A DNA stretch of 64,000 nucleotides from Hygrocybe punicea (GCA_963556145.1 OY744472.1:2604001-2668000); one strand, 5' to 3'. Counted from the first letter of the stretch, positions 25,942-37,517 are shown. Notes: generated by a model not told the origin, from the letters alone. A program made the numbers and translations.

Positions 25942-26692
25942 GTAAGTTATAATATGCTGTTTTCAAAGTCACAACCTTTTGAAAAATAAATCTTTTAAAG
26001 AGGAGAAAGCCAATCAAACATAAGAACTCATGAAATAATGCACCAATTGACATGGTTTTGGAGAGAAAGTTTTTCTACTCCCTGAAAGCTATCTTGCTGT
26101 CTATTTACATTTTTAAAATCTTTGATGTGTAGAGAGTCACAGGTGAATTGTCATTTTCAGTGACTCCAACTTGTACAACGAATATCTCCCCAACCAATGC
26201 TTGGATTGACATGGTTGTGGAGAGAAACTTGTTTTATTTTGCAAGGGCTACAAGGTCCCAGACTGTGTTTTTCTGTATTTTGAAAATTTGAAGGAGCAGT
26301 ACACAAAAATGCCCTCTGCATAAATAACATTACAGTGATCTGCTAAAGTCCAAAATACAGAAAAACATGGTATGGGCCCTTGTAGCCCTTGCAAAATAAA
26401 ACAAGTTTCTCTCCACAACCATGTCAATCCAAGCATTGGTTGGGGAGATATTCGTTGTACAAGTTGGAGTCACTGAAAATGACAATTCACCTGTGACTCT
26501 CTACACATCAAAGATTTTAAAAATGTAAATAGACAGCAAGATAGCTTTCAGGGAGTAGAAAAACTTTCTCTCCAAAACCATGTCAATTGGTGCATTATTT
26601 CATGAGTTCTTATGTTTGATTGGCTTTCTCCTCTTTACTGTAAAAGATTTATTTTTCGAAAGACTTTTGAAAACGGCAATAATATTTTATTA
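25942..26692. repeat. 750 bp foldback inside F1
   Basis: Two inverted arms of about 340 bp around a short loop near 26290-26345. Matching landmarks include CTCCCTGAAAGCTATCTTGC on the left and its complement near 26550, and the GGAGAAAGCCAATC / GATTGGCTTTCTCC pair at the outer parts. No coding sequence. It is MITE-like; no target duplication was resolved. Confidence 0.85.
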
Positions 26693-26854
26693 CATCCTTT
26701 TTTGTTCTTTAACGTTTAACGTGAGCAAAACAGGCCTGTAATACAACAGTTTGGAAATGAATCCGACTGTAATACCTGCACAAAGGTACGAGTTGGGTTT
26801 TTTCCGAGTCTATGTTACTGACTACTCTCACCTGTTCTCGCGCCAATGTCACCA

Positions 26855-27895
26855 ACGGCCTCACTCACACCCAAAACCACAACGACCCAACCAATGCCCC
26901 GAAGCACTCCAACGCCCAGCAACAACAACCACGGCCCCACCACGCCCAACAGGGCCGTCAACAACAACGACCACCCCACCAACGCCCAACACCGCATCCA
27001 ACAGGGCCACCAACGCCCGATGGTGACGAGGACGGCCCCACCAACACGCAACAGGGCCGCCAACGCCCGACGACGACGATGACGACCCTCCAAGCCCAAA
27101 CCACACCAACAGGGCCCCAACGACGACATCCATCTCACCAACGCCCAACGCCGTATCCAACAGGGCCGCCAACGCAACAATGGCCCCAGCAACGCCCAAC
27201 AGGGCCGCCAACGCCCAACAACGACGAAGACGGCCCCACTATGCCCAACGGAGCCCCCAACAACGATGACAACGGCCCCACCACGCCCAACAGGGCCGCA
27301 AACGACGACGGCAGCCCCACTAACGCCCAACCCCACACCAACAGGGCCGCCAACGACAACGGCCACCCCACAACGCCCAACGTCGCATCCAACAGGGCCG
27401 CCAACGCCCAACGATGCGACGACGGCCCCACCACGCCCAACAGGGCCGCCAATGACGACGGCCACCCCACTAATGCCCAACCCCACACCAACAGGGCCGC
27501 CAACGACGAACAACAACGACGACGGCCCCACCATGCCCAACAGGGCTGCCAACAATGACGGCCACCCCATCAACGCCCAACGCCGCATCCAACAGGGCCG
27601 CCAACGCCCAACGGTGACGACGACGGCCCCAGCAATGCCCAACAGGACCGCCAACGCCCAACGAGGACGACGACGGCCCCAGCAACGCCCAACGAGGATG
27701 AGGACGGCCCCAGCAACGCCCAACAGGGCCGCCAACGCCCAACGACGACGACGACGGCCCCAGCAACGCCCAACAGGACCGCCAACGCCCAACGACGACG
27801 ACGACGACGGCCCCAGCAACGCCCAACAGGGCCGCCAACGCCCAACGACGACGACGACGGCCCCACCAACACAATGACCCCCTGCAGGGCCACTA
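26855..27895. repeat. GC-rich low-complexity tract in F1
   Basis: Irregular tandem variants of CAACAGGGCCGCCAACGCCC with GACGACGAC insertions. Long ORFs on both strands come from composition and repeat structure. It is followed immediately by the 52-nt palindrome. Confidence 0.88.
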
Positions 27896-27898
27896 ACA

Positions 27899-27950
27899 CC
27901 TCGCGAAACACGCCGCTACATCAATTGATGTGCGTGCCGGCTTCGCGAGG
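27899..27950. repeat. 52-nt conserved palindrome, copy 1
   Basis: CCTCGCGAA, 13 nt, TCAATTGA, 13 nt, TTCGCGAGG. The same layout and exact length occur at 50055-50106 and 63222-63273. Confidence 0.88.
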
Positions 27951-28907
27951 TATGTAGGCTGTCTGGGTGGGGGCCCACTGACATCCAACCGTGACCGCAA
28001 TGACGACGGCCCCAACATCCAATGGAGATGGCTGACTTCTCGTGGAGTATGCCGTCGTGGGTCCATACAGTGCTAGCAATCATGGGGCTATATATATAAT
28101 ATCTAATACATGCTTCGAGAAAAAAACTACAACTACATTACTATAGAACCCTTGAAGTCACCCACCCTGGACCCATGCCCAAGGAATAGTGGAGAGGCCA
28201 TCCCCCCCACTGGTGACATGTCAAGAAATGAATGCCTGCAACTATCCACAAGCTGCACCCTCACCAGGACTTCGGTGCCCTGGCATCAAGCAGAGAAATT
28301 CGGCTCTCTCTGCCGGGGTGAGTGAAGTGGATGTGGAAGAGCACTGAAGGCAAAACACGAAGGTTTCGGGGTTTTTAAATAAAATTGAACCATCACATGA
28401 TCGTAAACATGTGATTTTTGACGTGGGAATTAGCCACGTCACTCAGGAATTGCCAGGTCATGGGTTTGGTCTGAGTTACTCCACTAGCAATCTTGCAGAA
28501 TATTTGTTTCAGCTTTCTGAAGTTCACTTTAGCCTCCCTGGTCTCTCTGATCTCTCTTACCTCACTCTCACTCTCTAATCTACTACATACCACACAAACA
28601 ATAGCTTGGGAAATTCAGGCAATACTCAAAGCTAACTCAAAGCTCACTATAACAAATATGTCTCTACCACAAACAATGAAAAAGAAAAAACTTTGAACAT
28701 CAAAGAGTTGTACCAGCTTCAAAAGAAGAGGAAGAGAGCCAACAAAACCACTTTCACCTGATGACAATGACATTCTTGACAAGGTTTGTGCCATTTTGAT
28801 AATGCTTCTTTTCATGCTGATGTATTAATCTTCAGTAGAAAATTGCCAATTGGTTTAAGAATGGGCAACAATCCCAATAAAATAAGAAGAAAGTAGGAGA
28901 TTTCCAG
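27951..28907. other. F1 interior between palindrome and broken exon
   Basis: No supported gene. It contains AT-rich stretches (TATATATATAAT near 28090) and pyrimidine-rich CTCTCT near 28535. Short ORFs lack recognisable domains. Splice-like signals occur, but no exon chain could be built. Confidence 0.4.
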
Positions 28908-29371
28908 GAGTCAGAAAGTCATGTTGAGAAGGATAATGGTGATTTAATAGCTAAATTCTCAAGGCATTTTTCTAAATGGAAGGATAGTGACTTTTATGAT
29001 GAGTGGCGTGAATTTACCCTTGGCATGGGTTCTGAAAATACTGTCAGAATAATAATCTTGTTTGCAGCCTTTTATAGTGAAACTGCCACTGCACACTGGA
29101 GGGATATCGAAGAAGATCCTCACAAGTGTTTTGAGTCAAGATCTATTACTCAGAACATAGACATCCTTATCAAGAAGCCACCACACTTTACAAACTGATG
29201 TGCTAATGGGCTTTATCATTACTGGTTCACATTGCAATGGGAAGGAAAACAACCATCACAGGTCAGAGAGGAGTTGCATGCTTTAGATAAGCAGAGGTGA
29301 ACTGCCATCAAGAAGAAGACAAGCAAGCCATACTTGGAGGTAAAAGATGCTGAAGAGGACATTGAAGTATG
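28908..29371 (+). pseudogene. Broken exon of unknown gene in F1
   Basis: After an acceptor TTTCCAG (ending 28907), a frame of 96 codons reads ESESHVEKDNG...FSRHFSKWKDSDFYDEW and on to TGA 29196-29198. The same frame continues with protein-like sequence (GLYHYWFTLQWEGKQPSQ) past that stop and another near 29299 to a final stop at 29371. The acidic, aromatic composition is unlike random AT-rich DNA, so it looks like a decayed exon. No family recognised. Confidence 0.5.
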
Positions 29372-29474
29372 AATATATATATATATGAATAAAAGAAAAA
29401 AAAGTATGCAATTGACAGCATAAATTGAACACTGATGTTACCAACATTGTTATAATGAGGAGGAGAATTAGGAG

Positions 29475-30372
29475 GGTATACATATCAGCCTGGACCATTT
29501 CAGCTGGCCCAGGATATGTCCTAAAAGCACCAGCCTAGACCAGTCCCAGTTGGTTGGGGAAAATATTAGCCTGGACCATGTGAGTTGGGCCAGGATATAT
29601 CCTGAGAACATCAGCCTGGACCATCTCAGTTGGGCCAGGATATATCCTGGGAACACCAGCCTGGATCATGTGAGTTGGGCCAGGATATATCCTGGGAACA
29701 TCAGTCTGGACCATGTTAGTTGGGCCAGGATATATCCTGGGAACACCAGCCTGGACCATCTCAGTTGGGCCAGGATATATCCTGGGAACATCAGCCTGGA
29801 CCATGTGAGTTGGGCCAGGAGATATCCTGAGAACATCAGCCTGGACCATCTCAGTTGGGCCAGGATATATCCTGAGAACATCAGCCTGGACCATCTCAGT
29901 TGGGCCAGGATATATCCTGGGAACACCAGCCTGGACCATCTCAGTTGGGCCAGGATATATCCTGAAAACACCAGCCTGGACCATGTTAGTTGGGCCAGGA
30001 TATATCCTGGGAACACCAGCCTGGACCATGTGAGTTGGGCCAGGATATATCCCAGGAACACCAGCCTGGACCATCTCAGTTGGGCCAGGATATATCCTGG
30101 GAACATCAGCCTGGACCATGTTAGTTGGGCCAGGATATATCCCAGGAACACCAGCCTGGACCATGTGAGTTGGGCCAGGATATATCCTGGGAACATCAGC
30201 CTGGACCATGTTAGTTGGGCCAGGATATATCCTGGGAACACCAGCCTGGACCATCTCAGTTGGGCCAGGATATATCCCAGGAACACCAGCCTGGACCATG
30301 TGAGTTGGGCCAGGATATATCCTGGGAACATCAGCCTGGACCATGTGATTTGGGCCAGGATATATCTCAGCC
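29475..30372. repeat. 45-bp minisatellite, right arm of F1
   Basis: About 19 units, the inverted counterpart of 22925-23720 with the same 16-bp palindrome. Unit variants alternate GAACACCAG and GAACATCAG. Confidence 0.93.
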
Positions 30373-30454
30373 TGATTCAGCTATCCCCAAGCCAGTTGGG
30401 CAATCTCATTTTCAGGCATCCCAACTCAGTTGGTAATATCTTGCTGAATGCCCT

Positions 30455-32601
30455 GAGAGAACCCCATCGACAGAGAATATCTTCGAATATCCAATCTCCG
30501 ATTGCGCGAGCGTTTTCGTTGCGAAGCATTCTGAATTCGGGGTACTGAGTAAGCAAACAGCGTCCTTGGATTATATATTTGTATCTGCTAGATGTCGGTA
30601 AGTGCATCGTGTCGATGAATATTTTGGCGAAAAGTGGGGCGGGCGTTGCAACGACAGGGGGAATGAGAACCTGACGGGATTGGTGAAGCTGGCAAAGATG
30701 GCATGTGCGAATGAACCAGTGAATATCGGCTTGCATGTGTGGCCACCAGAAGCGTTCTGCGATCATAGCGTGAGTTGCGTAAAATCCTTTGTGTCCTACT
30801 TCGTCGTGGGCTTGTCGCATAATTGATGTTCGGTGATCGCGCGATATGACTAACTTGTGTGCGCCATTCTGGTCTTTGCGCCATAGTCTAGTTCCATCGA
30901 GGAAAAAGTCTGTACAGTATCGGATGAAGGTCGCGTAGTCGGAATCGGCGAGGCCGATCGGGCGATCTAAGTCGCTGAGCCATTTCTTTACTAGGGTTAT
31001 GCGATCGTCTTCTCTGCGAGCAGCATCAGTGCGCGGTACGTCGTCGTAGGTAAGCGTAGGATTGGATCTTTCCTCCTCACTGAAATGGTGACTGTCCCCA
31101 GTCACGAGCGCGGCGAAAGCGGAACAAGATCGCAACGAACGCAGGGACGGATGAGGAGTATTGATCATATGCGCGAAACCATAGAGGCGGTCGATCCAGT
31201 CTTCAGTTTCTTCTATGCTGTCCTTTTCTGGCGGAGAATCCAGAGGTTGTTGTACACGCCTTGAAAGACCATCCGGGCCGTGGTGCGTACCCGGGACGTG
31301 GAATATAGTGCAGTGGAAAGTGAGAATCGTGGCGATCCAGCGGTTTACGCTAGCACTTGGTGCGATGTCTGGGTTGCGTAGCATGCCTGTGATGTAGCGC
31401 GCGTCTACCTCGACGACGAGATTACGAACGCCGATTAAGTACAGCCGCAGGTCGCAGAGCGTGTGATAAAGACCGAAGATTTCTAGTTTAGGTTGAGAGA
31501 AGCGCGATTCGCGATCATTTAGTGTGATAGAACCAAAGCGGTTGTAGAAATGGCGAGAAGGGTTGTTGGGATCACATTGACAGAGGATGTATCCAACAGC
31601 GATGTAGGATGTGTTGACAGCAAGAATGACCGGCGAATTTGAAGTGTAGTCGACCGGACGAAGCGCAGGTGAATCGAGAACGGCTTGTTTCAGGTCTGCC
31701 TGAGCGGCGATCTGGTTGGGACCAAAACGAAGGGTGCGTCTTTGCACGTGAGTTTAACAAGATGATGCGCACGTTGTGCGAAGTTGCGGATAAAGATTCG
31801 AAGAACGCTTACTGTACCAAGGAACGAGCGGACGTCGGACAGGTTGTGGCAAGGGCCCCAGTTACGAATCGTGGCTAGTTTCTCTTCGTCGGGTAAACAG
31901 CCGTTTGTTGTGCAGCGATGGCCTACTACTGTGATTTCAGGAGCACAGAGTGTAGACTTGAAGGCGGAAAAGGTTCCCCCACAGTATTTCATGCATTGGA
32001 CAATGCGATTAAGTGTAGTGAAATGTTCCCAGACGAAGCGGCAAATCCCCGGGTTTGCGGCGATAGTTTCGTAAGTGCCGTCGTGTAGGAGATAGGACGA
32101 TTTAGGGCCTTTGACTGGGACATCGTCGATGTAAGGTATCGTCCACTGCGGGATCTCGGGTTGCAGGATGAAAGTAATGTCATCATGGAATATCGGGACT
32201 GAATTTGTCCATCCCATAGGTAGAGTAACAAGTCGCAATGCTCCGAAAGGTGTTTGGAAGGTGGTATAGTCGCGCGAGGACTCGGCGATAGGTCGCTCAT
32301 CGTATCCGACATATAAATCAAAGCAGGCGCCACAGGATCGGCCAGCGAACTGTTCGGCCATGTGTTCGGGGATAGGAGGTACGCCAGAATGCGCGATGGT
32401 CACTGCATTAAGAGGCTCGAGACTGTGAACGATGCGAAGTGTTTTACCGCCTTTCTTCAGAACCGTAAACCAACGTGAGCGATAGGAGGAGTTCGAGGGT
32501 TCATAGACTTTGGCTTCGATTTTATGGCGAATAATATTGCATACTTCCTCATAAATACCAGGAGGAATAGGAATGTTGCGCTGGACCCAGGGAGTGTGCG
32601 G
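30455..32601 (-). pseudogene. Gypsy B pol: reverse transcriptase, RNase H, integrase N-part
   Basis: Begins after the small LTR element with PWVQRNIPIPPGIYEE, then RT: YRSRWFTVLKKGGKTLRIVH, SRDYTTFQTPFGALRL and the catalytic box PYIDDVPVKG (equivalent to YxDD). After a frameshift near 31735-31745, RNase H follows (ILAVNTSYIAVGYIL and DRESRFSQPKLEIFG), then the chromatin-distal linker, the integrase zinc ligands H-x3-H and CHLCQ, and the first DDE aspartate in FIDTMHL. It stops at the F1 insertion in FEDILCRWGSL. The frameshift makes it inactive. The internal polypurine-tract copy lies at 31070-31104. Confidence 0.88.
31070..31104 (-). promoter_or_regulatory. Candidate central polypurine tract in gypsy B pol
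   Basis: On the minus strand TGACTGGGGACAGTCA is followed by a 4-nt gap-like stretch and CAGTGAGGAGGAAA. This repeats the hairpin plus purine tract next to the 3' LTR (20273-20310) with about three mismatches in 34 nt. In the protein it encodes DSHHFSEEERS. Confidence 0.65.
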
Positions 32602-35012
32602 TGGAGTGGTACCGAGGTACCACTCCGGGGGCTCACGCAGGACTCGAGGGAAAGGTCGACTGGATAGGAAGGATGGACTGACTACTACATCTGGAAGGCT
32701 ACTAACTAGGTCAAACCGTGGGAACCTGATCACGTGACTGACCAGGCACAACTACTACAAGTGCCCCTCCTCCTCATGGTGACGTCCTCGTCACCATACC
32801 GCTACTAAAAGAAAACAAAAAGCAAAACAAAACTGACCAAGAAAAAAACTCTCCAGTCACGACTCCCAGTCCCTCACGATGCCCCGGGCCTTACACGTGA
32901 GGCGGGACCATATCGTCCATCGAAGATCGGTGGTGGCAGATGACCAAACTAGACTCTCTCTCAGCTCTCCAAAACTCCTCAGTCACGACTCCCAGTCCTC
33001 CATCTCATGGAGCGGGACCATATCGTCCATCGAAAACGGTGGTGGTAGATGACCAAACTGATCCATAATCATAACGCAGGTTCTCGGTTCTCGTATCGCA
33101 GGTTCTAGGTTCTCGTATCGCAAGTTCTCAGTTCTCGTATCGTGGGTTCTTGGTTCTCGTATCGCAGGTTCTCGTATTGCAGGTTCTGGGTTCGCAGTTC
33201 TCGGTCGGTGCTTGTTTGGTTCTGGTGACTCGTTGGGTAACTCGGTTGGGTAGCGTCTGGTATCCAGGTGACAGATCGAGGGCATAGAAAAAATAATGGA
33301 ACTGAATTGTGGGGGAAACAGAGACGGAGACAGAGGAAACGAGGGAAAGGAAACTGAGGGAAAGGAAATAGAGAGGAAGGGAACCGGGGACAGGAAACAG
33401 AGAAAGAAATAGAGGGGAAAGCTATGTACTTGGGCGCTAGAGCTGGCGCCGGCGTCGAGGGGTCTCTTCGCGTGGGCTCTGGGAAACGGTCGCGAGGGGT
33501 CGCGAGGGCCAGGGAGCGAGGCTGGGGGTCCTAACGAACGTACGCGAGTGGGGTGGGGTTGCCGGAGTAGGTGGTCGCGGCGGCGATTCGTTTGGGTCCG
33601 TGGGGGGTGCACGTCGCTGTTGGGGTCAATAGCGGGGTGGTACGCGACCAAACGAGGGCGTGTGGGGGCTGGGGTGACTCGTTTGGGTTCCTACGGGTCC
33701 AGGGCAGTCGCCACGGTCGAGAACGAGGCCGCGGGGAGCTGAACGAGGGCAGCCGGTGCCGGGTATGGTGCACGAAGCCGGTCTGTGGGTGGTGAAACGC
33801 TGTGGGGCCCGAAAAGCGGTGGGAACGTGGGGTGGTGATGGGCGCAGGTGTTCTGGGGTTGCAAATGGGTGGGCCGTGAGTTTGGCGAGTTGGCCCGGGG
33901 CCGGTAGTGCTGGCAGAACGGGGCGGCGCAATGGTGACGTGGCGAGGTCGTTGGGTCACCAAGGGCGGGGCGGTCTCGTTTGGGGTAACGGAGCGCAACG
34001 GGGGGCTCTGGCATGTGGAACGTGGGTGCCGGGGGTTGGATGAGCGTGGGTTGGGGTGGAGATCCACGGGAAGCGGGGTCGCGGAATGCTGACGTGGCAC
34101 GGTGCGTGTTGGGTGTTGGGTGGGCATGAAACGCCAGGGACGGCTCGTTCGGGGTGACGACGGTGAACGGGGGGCCTCTAGGGCGTCAGACGAGGGTCCG
34201 GGGCTCAAATGAATGCCCCTGGGGCTGGGGTACGCAAAAGAGCGGGGGTCCAACGGGGAAGACGTGGCGGATCCGTGGTCTGACCAAAAAGGGCGGGGCA
34301 GCTTCGTTTGGGGCAACGAAGCGCAGCGGGTGGTTCTGGCCGGTGGAACGCGGGCACGGGAGGTCGAGTGAGTGTGGGTTGGGCTGGTGTACACGAAGAA
34401 ACGGGGGTCCAACGGGGAAAACGTGGTGGATCCGTGGCGCGACTGAAAAGGTCCGCGACCGTGGATTCGGGGTGGCGTAGGCGAGCGCGGAGCTCCGGTA
34501 CGTCGAACGAGGGTCCGTAGGGTCGGATGAGCCTGCCTGGGGCTAGAAATGACGAAAGAAAACAAAAGAAATGATGAAAAACGGGGGGGTTGAAAATGTG
34601 ATGTGGCCTGCCGCTTGGGTGTTCAAAGGGGTCGCGGCCGGGTTTTTGGGTCAACGGGGGGCGACGCGGGGCCCTATTGGGCTGAACACGAATGCCGGGG
34701 GGTAACTGGAGTGTTGTACGGCCGTGAATGAAGGGAAAATCCGCAGTTGCGCAGCGGTGGGTGGTGAGGCCGAAAAAAGTCGTTTCGCGAGAAAAAAGAG
34801 GAAGACGCAGAGAAGAAGAGATCCGTGGGTCGAAGGTCACTCTCATCACCACGTTGGAGTGGTACCGAGGTACCACTCCGGGGGCTCACGCAGGACTCGA
34901 GGGAAAGGTCGACTGGATAGGAAGGATGGACTGACTACTACATCTGGAAGGCTACTAACTAGGTCAAACCGTGGGAACCTGATCACGTGACTGACCAGGC
35001 ACAACTACTACA
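32602..35012 (-). mobile_element. Small non-autonomous LTR element (TRIM/LARD-like)
   Basis: Two 158 bp direct repeats, 32602-32759 and 34855-35012, start TGGAGTGGTACC and end ACTACTACA. The target duplication is GCGG (32598-32601 and 35013-35016); removal restores LPHTPWVQ in gypsy B. The interior is 2.1 kb without gag or pol motifs. On the minus strand TGGTGATGAGAGTGACC follows the right LTR and could be the primer-binding site, which sets the orientation. The interior contains diverged tandem copies of about 250 bp (GGGGTCCAACGGGGAA..., GGATCCGTGG...) giving a proline/arginine-rich 344-codon minus-strand ORF of doubtful meaning. Confidence 0.85.
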
Positions 35013-35601
35013 GCGGTAATACGGGAAACTCGACGGGTGGAAAGAAATCAGTGCGAAATCTTCCGCGCTCGTTGTCAGTCCACGCGAAACCTTTCTCTTG
35101 TTTGCATATAAAGTCGTGCATTAGTGGGCGCTCAGCCGGCCAGAGGAAGTCGCCTTCGTGAACTTTGTCGAACGCATCGCAACGTTCCTGCGTGTAGCGG
35201 TCTGTGGGGACAAAAGGTGGAGGATTCGGATCGAGGTCAGGAAGTTCGGCAAGCGGATCGCCAGTGATTTTGCGTTTTATACGGAATTTGTCAGGGAGTT
35301 CAGTGATGACAGGCTTGACCTTGTGAGCGACGGGCTTGTAGACTTTCTTTTGGGCGGCGAAAACGCTAGCGAAATCATCTGATAGTGTAGAAGGAAACGC
35401 GGATGAAGCTGAATAGGAAAAGGATGACAAGGGATCTGTCGACGAAGGAGAAACAGAGGTTGAGCATACTGGAGTAGACGGGGAACCATTAGGAAAATTG
35501 CAGGCGGAAAGATAGACGCGGGGAACTGTAGACGAAGACGACGAGTCCGCTAAATGGGTATAAGATTCAATGTACGTAGTGTTGGTATGTTCATCGTGCA
35601 C
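35013..35601 (-). pseudogene. Gypsy B pol, linker to RT N-terminus
   Basis: An open frame of 197 codons reads into the RT. A serine/proline-rich linker is followed by PDKFRIKRKITGDPLAELPDL, TDRYTQERCDAFD and GFAWTDNERGRFR, all paralleled in gypsy A (48204-47990). It ends at the small LTR element. Gag-protease stops just upstream, so Pol may be a separate or frameshifted product. Confidence 0.8.
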
Positions 35602-35636
35602 TATTACTAGCGTGATGTCTCCGTCATCTAGTGCAC

Positions 35637-37517
35637 TCAGTTCCCCTTGTTGATAAAAACCGAGGACGAGTGTAGGGGTACGCCGCGCCGTCGTGCTTCG
35701 CTTCGAGGGTACGTTGGAATTGTTGCCGATCTGTTCGAATTTGGATTGCGTATCGTAATTGTCTGGTCTTCGTTGCGGTAATTCTTGACAACGCTTTCCG
35801 TTAGTACGTCGAACGGTCGTCCCAGGAGAATATGGTACGTGGGGTCACGGATGACATGCATCTGAAGGAAAAGCGTGATGTTGCCAATTTTACAAGGAAC
35901 ATTCCGCGCGAGACCCAGGGACTGATCAATCGAACCATTCGCCGACTGCATATTGAGACGAATCGCCGGGTCGTAGGGAAGGCTAAACTGATGGCAGACG
36001 TCTTCCGACATTGCGACAATCTGAGAACCAGGGTCAATGATGCTACCGACTTGTTCTTGTCCGTCGACGAGTAAATTAACGGTGCGTAGAGCGTGCGATT
36101 CTTTTGCGACGGTAAGGATTTCAGGAATTTCGCCCAGCGAGAGACTCATGAGGTAGGTCTCATACGGGTCAGGAACAATGATGGGTTGCGGTTCAGCGGA
36201 GGCATTTTTGCAAGTGTTCTCGCATGACGCAAAAGGAAGTGGGTCATCGGCGAAGGTGTTAACTTTTACTGGCGATGTGCCAGGAGGTTGGACTCGCTTG
36301 GGCGTAATATCATCGCGAAGTTTCGAACGACAGTCCGGAGAAATTGAGAACAATTCCATTGGTGTGAGCGTGACACAGGGAGCCGCCATAGAGTGCGAGT
36401 AAACCTCACTAATAATCTTAGAGTCCTGGATAGGGGCTTGAGTGCGATATGCGGGTTCTTTATCCTTAGATTGTTTTAACAGTGGACCTGCAAAATTACG
36501 TTCGTGTGGCGGGCGGTACGCAGTTTCTGGTGCGGATGTGAAGGGATGTATGGGCGGTTCTGCGGTAGGAGCGGGTGTCGCAGGCAAAGGGGCTTGTTGC
36601 GCAGTTGATTGATCAGGTGCGGGCTGAGCGCATGGACGAGGTAAACCGGTGGTAGACGGGACAGGTTTGCGCTGATGAGAAATCTCTACACCGTCAAATT
36701 TTACCTTGTTAAGCGCGAATAGTTCGTGCTCCAGTTCTTCAATGCGCAAGTCGTTAGAGCTCATCGCCGATGCCAGGACGCTAGCGTGAACTGCAGGAGA
36801 TACGCTATACATCATTTGACCGACATTGTTGGTACTGGTTTGTTGCGTCGCAGCTAATTGACCGGGATTGCGACGATGCCATTCATCGATGCGCTCCTTC
36901 ATAGAATTGCCGGGTAATTGGCGCGGACAGAAAGCGCCAGAGGGTAGAACGATTTTCTTGTCGATATTTTCTCGGATGCGTCCAGCATTGATATATTCAA
37001 TCACATGTGGGCAGTTCGGCCTAAAGTGACCGGGTAGGTTGCAGAAGTGGCAATTGCCATTCGCCGCTGTCTCGGACTGAGTTGTTCTCGTAGGGGGCGC
37101 ATGAGCAGCGGTATGGGAGGTATGGGAGCATGGCGCAGAGCTTTTAGACGCGCGCGGATCCATAATTTTATTTACCGCTTGGACCACAGTATCGACGATG
37201 AGTGTGACGTCGTCCCGTTTGATCGAAGAAGACTCGGAAGAGGTCGCGGACGTTGGTTTACCTTCCTTAGGCGCGTTCGTGGGACCGGTACCATGAAGAA
37301 CGAACTGCGCTGCCGCTTGGATTTCATGTAGCGGATAGGGGTCATCGGGAAAGTGATCAGGTAGCTTTAGCTGTAGTCGCTGCGTGACGCGCGTCCAGAG
37401 AGACTTTTGGAACCCGCAAATGTACACGCGACTTTGCTGAGCTTTGGAGATGTGATTCTTTTTACAGAGAAATTTTGTGATAGTGAGGAATGCGCGATGA
37501 TAAGCGCCAAGCTCTAT
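35637..37517 (-). CDS. Gypsy B Gag C-terminal part and protease
   Basis: About 600 residues still open. Gag capsid end (FQKSLWTRVTQRLQLKLPDHF), a CCHC zinc knuckle CHFCNLPGHFRPNC, a proline-rich middle, the conserved KVKFDGVEIS motif, and the retropepsin with active site IIDPGSQIVAM and flap-side LLGRPFDVL. The D-P-G-S triad instead of D-S/T-G is seen in this gypsy branch; gypsy A has D-N-G-S. It begins at the F2 insertion; the N-terminal Gag is at 43657-44393. Confidence 0.85.
   Translation of the reverse strand: MELGAYHRAFLTITKFLCKKNHISKAQQSRVYICGFQKSLWTRVTQRLQLKLPDHFPDDPYPLHEIQAAAQFVLHGTGPTNAPKEGKPTSATSSESSSIKRDDVTLIVDTVVQAVNKIMDPRASKSSAPCSHTSHTAAHAPPTRTTQSETAANGNCHFCNLPGHFRPNCPHVIEYINAGRIRENIDKKIVLPSGAFCPRQLPGNSMKERIDEWHRRNPGQLAATQQTSTNNVGQMMYSVSPAVHASVLASAMSSNDLRIEELEHELFALNKVKFDGVEISHQRKPVPSTTGLPRPCAQPAPDQSTAQQAPLPATPAPTAEPPIHPFTSAPETAYRPPHERNFAGPLLKQSKDKEPAYRTQAPIQDSKIISEVYSHSMAAPCVTLTPMELFSISPDCRSKLRDDITPKRVQPPGTSPVKVNTFADDPLPFASCENTCKNASAEPQPIIVPDPYETYLMSLSLGEIPEILTVAKESHALRTVNLLVDGQEQVGSIIDPGSQIVAMSEDVCHQFSLPYDPAIRLNMQSANGSIDQSLGLARNVPCKIGNITLFLQMHVIRDPTYHILLGRPFDVLTESVVKNYRNEDQTITIRNPNSNRSATIPTYPRSEARRRGVPLHSSSVFINKGN

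Larger units (their letters stand above)
22846..30454. mobile_element. Giant foldback element F1 (7.6 kb) with minisatellite arms
   Basis: Inserted in the gypsy B integrase with a 9 bp target duplication GAGAGAACC (22837-22845 and 30455-30463); removal restores the frame exactly. The inverted ends share ATTCAGCAAGATATTACCAA, with the outermost five bases imperfect, and run through GGGATGCCTGAAAATGAGAT and CTTGGGGATAGCTGAATCAG into 45-bp tandem repeats. The arms are roughly 0.9 kb. The interior carries a PHD-like zinc-finger ORF, a foldback, a GC-rich low-complexity tract and a broken exon. I see no catalytic transposase core. The superfamily is unassigned; a 9 bp duplication is usual for Mutator-like elements. 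Confidence 0.85.

Noticed and set aside
26812..27911. Proline-rich and valine-rich ORFs on both strands
   Set aside because: Low-complexity GC-rich repeats; no independent coding evidence.
27899..27950. Helitron 3' hairpin
   Set aside because: No CTRR end next to it, no Rep/helicase gene, and copy 2 lies inside a hAT-like element with a TTTTCCCA duplication.
22925..30372. Long ORFs in the 45-bp arrays as repetitive proteins
   Set aside because: Open in several frames on both strands because the period is divisible by three; no start context, splice signals or domain.
22846..30454. Assigning F1 to the KDZ or Mutator superfamily
   Set aside because: No catalytic core found; the 9 bp duplication alone is not enough.
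33531..34565. 344-residue proline/arginine-rich protein in the small LTR element
   Set aside because: Arises from tandem diverged repeats in GC-rich DNA; opposite strand is also largely open; no gag or pol motif.
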